A DNA stretch of 64,000 nucleotides from the NCBI GenBank assembly GCA_035540495.1, contig DATLGL010000060.1, positions 124,001 to 188,000 of the forward strand, in the 5' to 3' direction. The translations under genes were made by a program, and so were the position numbers. Positions 60,465-64,000 of the stretch are shown one piece after another; position 1 is the stretch's first letter, and each line of letters begins with the position of its first letter. The notes under the pieces are model-generated. The model saw only the letters and a list, made by a program, of their open reading frames with translations, made no database searches and was not told where the DNA came from. The DNA comes from DASVEG01 sp035540495 (lineage in GTDB: Bacteria > Actinomycetota > Acidimicrobiia > Acidimicrobiales > CADCTF01).

Positions 60465-61388
60465 TTGCAGATCGCCGTCATCTTCCCGGGACAGGGGGCA
60501 CAGGCCCCGGGTCTCGGCCAGCCGTGGGTCGACCATCCTTCATGGGCGCTCGTCGAGCGGGCCGAGAAGGCGACCGGCGAGCGGCTCACCCCTCTCCTGC
60601 TCGAAGCTCCCGCTGAGGCACTCACCCGCACCCGCGAGGCCCAGCTCGTGGTCTTCCTCGCCAGCCTGCTCGCGTGGGACGCGGCCGAGGAGTCGGTCCG
60701 CGACGCCGGCGAGATCGTCGCCTTCGCCGGCCACTCTCTCGGCCAGATCACGGCCCTCGTGGCCGCCGGCGCCCTGTCGTTCGACGACGGCTGCCGCCTC
60801 GCCGTCGCCCGCGCCACGGCAACCCAGAACGCCGCCGACCAGCGCCCCGGCAAGCTCGCGGCGCTCCTCGGTGCCACGCCCGAGCAGGCCCAGCAAGCGT
60901 GCGACGCGGCGCCTGACGCCTGCTGGATCGCCAACGACAACGCCCCCGGGCAGGTCGTGATCGGCGGCACGCCGGACGGGCTCGAGCTCGCGAGCGAGCG
61001 GGCGCGAGCGAGCGGCATCAAGAAGGTCATGCCGCTCAACGTCGGCGGCGCCTTCCACACGCCCCTGATGCAGCCGGCCGCCGATGCGTTCGCCGCGGAC
61101 CTCGCCCGAGCACCGTTCGAAGACACGACCGTCCCCGTGCTGAGCAACCCAGACGCGAAGCCGTACACCGACGGCGCCGGGTGGCCTGGTCGGCTCCACG
61201 AACAGCTGATCCGACCGGTGCGCTGGGCCGCCACGATGCCGGCGCTCGTCGACCTCGGGGCCAGCGCCTTCGTCGAGGTCGGTCCCGGCACGACCCTCAC
61301 CTCGATGGCGAAGCGGGCTCATCCCGACGTCGCCCGCTTCAACCTCGCCGTTCCCTCCGACCTTCCTCTGGAGACCGCAGATGCCTGA
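60465..61388 (+). CDS. fabD: Malonyl-CoA:ACP transacylase
   Basis: A 307-residue enzyme from TTG 60465, opening QIAVIFPGQGAQAPGL, the family start. The active-site serine is in AFAGHSLGQITALVAAG near 91, and the catalytic His in NVGGAFHTPLMQPA near 195. It loads malonyl groups onto ACP. It is the first gene of the plus-strand fab operon, and its stop overlaps the next gene by 8 bases. Confidence 0.94.
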   Translation: MQIAVIFPGQGAQAPGLGQPWVDHPSWALVERAEKATGERLTPLLLEAPAEALTRTREAQLVVFLASLLAWDAAEESVRDAGEIVAFAGHSLGQITALVAAGALSFDDGCRLAVARATATQNAADQRPGKLAALLGATPEQAQQACDAAPDACWIANDNAPGQVVIGGTPDGLELASERARASGIKKVMPLNVGGAFHTPLMQPAADAFAADLARAPFEDTTVPVLSNPDAKPYTDGAGWPGRLHEQLIRPVRWAATMPALVDLGASAFVEVGPGTTLTSMAKRAHPDVARFNLAVPSDLPLETADA

Positions 61389-61695
61389 GACCCTCATCGC
61401 CCTCGTCGATCCGGCGCATGCCGAGCACACCGAGCCGGGCGAGGAGCTCGCCGTCCTCGAGCGGGTCGTCGTCGCACCGGCCCTCGGCGTCTTCCGCCCT
61501 CACGCTCCCTCGGTCGTCACCTCCGAAGGTGAGCTCGTCGAGGCGGGCCAGGCGATCGGCGTCGTCGAGAACTCCGGCACCGCCACCGAAGTACGCAGCC
61601 CCTTCACCGGGTTCCTCATGGGGATGCTGGCGAGCGCCGGGGAGCGTGTCCGCGAAGGCGAGCCCGTCGCCTGGCTGCGGGTCGTCGCCGCGTGA
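61381..61695 (+). CDS. Biotinyl/lipoyl-domain-like protein lacking the attachment lysine
   Basis: A 104-residue protein matching the biotinyl-domain fold: VVVAPALGVFRP near 30, ELVEAGQAIGVVE near 52, then EVRSPFTGFLMGMLASAGERV near 70 and GEPVAWLRV at the end. Where BCCP proteins have EAMKMxxE with the biotinylated Lys, this has ENSGTATE, with no lysine at the turn. The fold is therefore kept without the attachment residue. It overlaps fabD by 8 bases and fabH by 4, so it is a fixed part of the operon. Its role is unknown; acyl or protein binding is possible. Confidence 0.75.
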   Translation: MPETLIALVDPAHAEHTEPGEELAVLERVVVAPALGVFRPHAPSVVTSEGELVEAGQAIGVVENSGTATEVRSPFTGFLMGMLASAGERVREGEPVAWLRVVAA

Positions 61696-62693
61696 GCGGC
61701 GCGGGGACGAACGTCCCGGTCGCCATCGCAGGATTCGGCACGTACGCCCCCGAGCGGGTGATGACGAACGCCGACTTCGAGAAGATCCTCGACACCAACG
61801 ACGCGTGGATCACGGAGCGCACCGGCATCAAGGAGCGCCACTTCGTCGCGGACGACGAATGCACCTCGACCATGGCGATCGCCGCGGCCGCCGATGCGAT
61901 CAAGGACGCGGGCCTGACGCCCGACGACATCGATCTGCTGGTCATGGCGACGACGACGCCCGACCAGATGGTTCCTGCGGCGAGCGCGTTCGTGAGCGAC
62001 GGGCTGGGGCTGCGCTGCGGTTCGTTCGACGTGAACGCCGCGTGCGCCGGCTTCGCCTACGGCCTCGTGGTCGGCTCGTCGATGATCTCGACCGGCCATC
62101 GCAACGTGCTCGTGATCGGCGCGGAGACGATCTCGCGGTTCCTGAACTTCGAAGACCGGGGCACCGCGATCATCTTCGGCGACGGTGCGGGCGCGGCGGT
62201 GCTCACGCCGAGCACCGACGGCGCCGGGTTGCTCGGATGGGACCTCGGGTGTGACGGATCGGCGGCCCGTCTCATCGAGGTGCCTGTCGGCGGGAGCCGC
62301 CGTCCGGCGGCACCGGACACCGTCACCGGCACCGACCACTACCTGCAGATGCAGGGCAACGAGGTCTTCCGGAAGGCGGTGCGCGCCGTCGAGCAGAGCG
62401 CGCTGGCGGCCCTGGGCTACGCCGGTGTCGAGGCGGGCGAGGTCGACCTCTTCATCCCGCACCAGGCGAACGTGCGCATCGTCGAGGCCGTGTGCCAGCG
62501 CATCGGCGTGCCGATGGACAAGACCGTCGTCAACATCTCGAAGTACGGCAACACGAGCGCGGCGTCGATCCCGCTCGCCATCGGTGACGCGCTCGCCGAG
62601 GGCCGCATCAACGACGGCGACCTCGTGCTGCTGTCCGGCTTCGGCGCCGGCATGACGTGGGCCAGCGTCGTTCTCCGGTGGGGCCGCTCGTGA
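61692..62693 (+). CDS. fabH: 3-oxoacyl-ACP synthase III
   Basis: A 333-residue initiating condensing enzyme. The catalytic triad is visible: Cys in DVNAACAGFAYGL near 118, His in LFIPHQANVRI near 257, and Asn in SKYGNTSAASIPLA near 287. RTGIKERHF near 46 is also typical. The start GTG overlaps the preceding stop by 4 bases, and its own stop overlaps fabG by 4. Confidence 0.96.
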   Translation: MSGAGTNVPVAIAGFGTYAPERVMTNADFEKILDTNDAWITERTGIKERHFVADDECTSTMAIAAAADAIKDAGLTPDDIDLLVMATTTPDQMVPAASAFVSDGLGLRCGSFDVNAACAGFAYGLVVGSSMISTGHRNVLVIGAETISRFLNFEDRGTAIIFGDGAGAAVLTPSTDGAGLLGWDLGCDGSAARLIEVPVGGSRRPAAPDTVTGTDHYLQMQGNEVFRKAVRAVEQSALAALGYAGVEAGEVDLFIPHQANVRIVEAVCQRIGVPMDKTVVNISKYGNTSAASIPLAIGDALAEGRINDGDLVLLSGFGAGMTWASVVLRWGRS

Positions 62694-63454
62694 GCGAGTC
62701 GACCGGACGAGTCGCGTTCGTCACCGGGGCATCCGGCGGCATCGGCCGCGCCTGCGCAGTCGCCCTCGCCGAGCAAGGGATCGCCGACCGGATCGCCGTC
62801 GGCTGGGCCGGCAACGAGCAGGGTGGCGCGCAGACGTGCAAGGAGATCGCTGCCGCGCGGGAAGGCGTGAAGTCGCTCGCGATCGCGGTCGACGTCTCCG
62901 ACCCGCAGAGCGTCGAGAGCGCGTTCCACCAGATCGAGACGGCCTTCGGACCGGTCGAGATCCTCGTCAACAACGCAGGCATCACCCGCGACGGGCTGCT
63001 CATGCGGATGAGCGACGAGAACTGGAACGACGTGCTGCGCACCAACCTCGACGGCGCCTTCCACTGCATCCGCCGGGCGACGCCGAAGATGATGCGGGGC
63101 CGCTTCGGCCGCATCGTCAACGTCGGCTCCGTCGCCGGACTCGCCGGTGGCGCAGGCCAGGCCAACTACAGCGCGGCGAAGGCCGGCCTGGTCGGCCTCT
63201 CCCGCGCAACGGCGCGCGAGCTCGCGAGTCGCGGCATCACCTGCAACGTCGTCGCTCCCGGTCCCATCACGACCGCGATGACCGACGCCCTGCCGCAGGA
63301 ACGTCGTGACGAGCTGACGAAGCAAGTGCCCGCCGGTCGCTTCGGCACCCCCGAGGAGGTCGCCGCTAGCGTCGCCTTCCTCGCATCCGACCTCGCCGGC
63401 TACATCACCGGCGCCGTCGTCCCCGTCGACGGCGGCCTCGGCATGGGCCACTGA
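62690..63454 (+). CDS. fabG: 3-oxoacyl-ACP reductase
   Basis: A 254-residue SDR from GTG 62690 (GTGA overlap with fabH). AFVTGASGGIGRAC near 9 binds NADPH, EILVNNAGITRDGLLMRM near 89 and VNVGSVAGLAGGAGQANYSAAK near 143 carry the Asn, Ser, Tyr and Lys, and TTAMTDALP near 194 follows. It reduces 3-oxoacyl-ACP in each elongation cycle. Confidence 0.94.
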   Translation: MSESTGRVAFVTGASGGIGRACAVALAEQGIADRIAVGWAGNEQGGAQTCKEIAAAREGVKSLAIAVDVSDPQSVESAFHQIETAFGPVEILVNNAGITRDGLLMRMSDENWNDVLRTNLDGAFHCIRRATPKMMRGRFGRIVNVGSVAGLAGGAGQANYSAAKAGLVGLSRATARELASRGITCNVVAPGPITTAMTDALPQERRDELTKQVPAGRFGTPEEVAASVAFLASDLAGYITGAVVPVDGGLGMGH

Positions 63455-63508
63455 AGTCGTTCGTAACCCCGTTCCGCCCCTTCCCCCCATTTCCACAGGA
63501 GAACCCCG

Positions 63509-63763
63509 ATGACCACCCGTGACACCGTCTTCGCCACCCTCAAGTCCGCTGCTGCGGAGGTGCTCGGCGTCGACGAATCGCAGGTGACCGAGGACGCCCG
63601 CTTCAAGGACGACCTCGACGCCGACAGCCTCGACCTGGTCGAGCTCGTGATGGCGCTCGAGGAGCGTCTCGACGTGTCCGTGCCCGAGGAGGAGCTCGAG
63701 GGGATCGAAACCGTCGGTCAGGCCCTCGACCTCATCGCCGGCAAGGTGAGCGCCGACGCATGA
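63509..63763 (+). CDS. acpP: Acyl carrier protein
   Basis: An 84-residue acidic four-helix protein. DDLDADSLDLVELVMALEE near 34 holds the phosphopantetheine-bearing Ser40 in the DSL motif. An AGGAG-like site (ACAGGAGAA) lies 7-10 bases before ATG 63509. It carries the growing chain in FAS II. Its stop overlaps the fabF start as ATGA. Confidence 0.96.
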   Translation: MTTRDTVFATLKSAAAEVLGVDESQVTEDARFKDDLDADSLDLVELVMALEERLDVSVPEEELEGIETVGQALDLIAGKVSADA

Positions 63764-64000
63764 CCGAGGACGGGCGCGGCCGGCCGCGCATCGCCATCAC
63801 CGGCATGGGCGTGAAGACGCCTGCCGGCAACGATCTCGAGACGTTCTGGAACACGCTCGCCGCAGCCGACTCGCAGGCCGCGACGTGGACCCTCATCGAC
63901 CCCGACTCGGTGCCCGTGAAGTTCGGGTGCGAAGTGAAGGACTTCGACCCGGTCGAGTACCTCGGCCCGAAGGAGTCGCGCCGCCAGGATCGCGTCGCGC
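63760..64000 (+). CDS. fabF: 3-oxoacyl-ACP synthase II, N-terminal fragment (runs off the window)
   Basis: About 80 codons from ATG 63760, reading RPRIAITGMGVKTPAGNDLE then ETFWNTL and PVKFGCEVKDFDPVEYLGPK, the standard KAS II N-terminus. The catalytic Cys-His-His residues lie beyond the window. It overlaps acpP by 4 bases and completes the elongation set. Confidence 0.92.
   Translation, partial: MTEDGRGRPRIAITGMGVKTPAGNDLETFWNTLAAADSQAATWTLIDPDSVPVKFGCEVKDFDPVEYLGPKESRRQDRVA

Overview
This window is 64 kb of GC-rich, densely coded DNA. It looks like a chromosomal segment of a high-GC, rod-shaped actinobacterium. The nearest fit I can argue for is the Acidimicrobiia (Ilumatobacter-like). The reasons are the rplU-rpmA-obg-proB-proA block, the mreBCD-mrdA-rodA block running into RNase E/G, frequent GTG/TTG starts with GTGA stop/start overlaps, and secreted proteins built from six-fold 'DGG[VI]F.FG' repeats. 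The taxonomic placement is inference; no rRNA gene is present.

Layout. 1-3.2 kb (minus): two tandem histidine phosphatases and a CoxE-like VWA / MoxR ATPase pair. 3.2-13.1 kb: proA, proB and obg (minus), with a six-gene plus-strand module wedged between proB and proA. That module encodes a lipoprotein, a CbxX-type AAA ATPase, a secreted protein, a solute-binding/VWA lipoprotein, a coiled-coil membrane protein and PspA. 13.2-15.0 kb: an orphan histidine kinase between obg and rpmA. 15-26.6 kb (minus): a long cell-shape and translation block, read mreB, mreC, mreD, mrdA, rodA, two linked radical-SAM-family genes, RNase E/G, an acetyltransferase, rplU and rpmA. 26.66-27.68 kb: a self-contained unit of one AbiEi/DUF559 gene between two inverted 49-bp palindromic repeats. 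27.7-35.7 kb (minus): ndk, folC, a catalytically dead ValRS-like gene, an Ala-rich repeat protein, clpX, clpP, tig and hsp20. 35.8-43.1 kb (plus): a small basic protein, an enoyl-CoA hydratase with an apparent CTG start, an SDR, secreted propeller/glycosidase-like and metalloprotease proteins, tRNA-Pro, a split potassium channel, tRNA-Gly (minus), and a Thr/Gly-rich surface protein. 43.1-50.3 kb: nitroreductase, ABC-F, DUF808, tRNA-Arg, and a chained operon with fumarylacetoacetase. 50.3-58.8 kb: tRNA-His, tRNA-Lys, small membrane proteins, galT, a lipoprotein, a tandem-GGDEF diguanylate cyclase, an acyl-CoA synthetase and a second propeller protein. 58.9-64 kb: a fatty-acid synthesis locus, with fabZ and a double-HTH MerR protein on the minus strand, and fabD, a lysine-less biotinyl-domain protein, fabH, fabG, acpP and the start of fabF on the plus strand.

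How they work together. The mre/mrd block builds the lateral wall. ClpXP and trigger factor form one protein-quality unit, and hsp20 beside them carries a HspR-like operator. The fab genes form one FAS-II operon facing a candidate MerR regulator. The plus-strand PspA/VWA/AAA module resembles membrane-stress systems but is not one I can name.

No gap longer than about 300 bases lacks a gene. The larger intergenic stretches (26565-26755, 40618-40813, 37614-37778, 53461-53614, 56432-56610, 60311-60464) are described under repeats, regulatory sites or findings where something is visible. I saw no CRISPR array, insertion-sequence transposase, integrase or rRNA gene.
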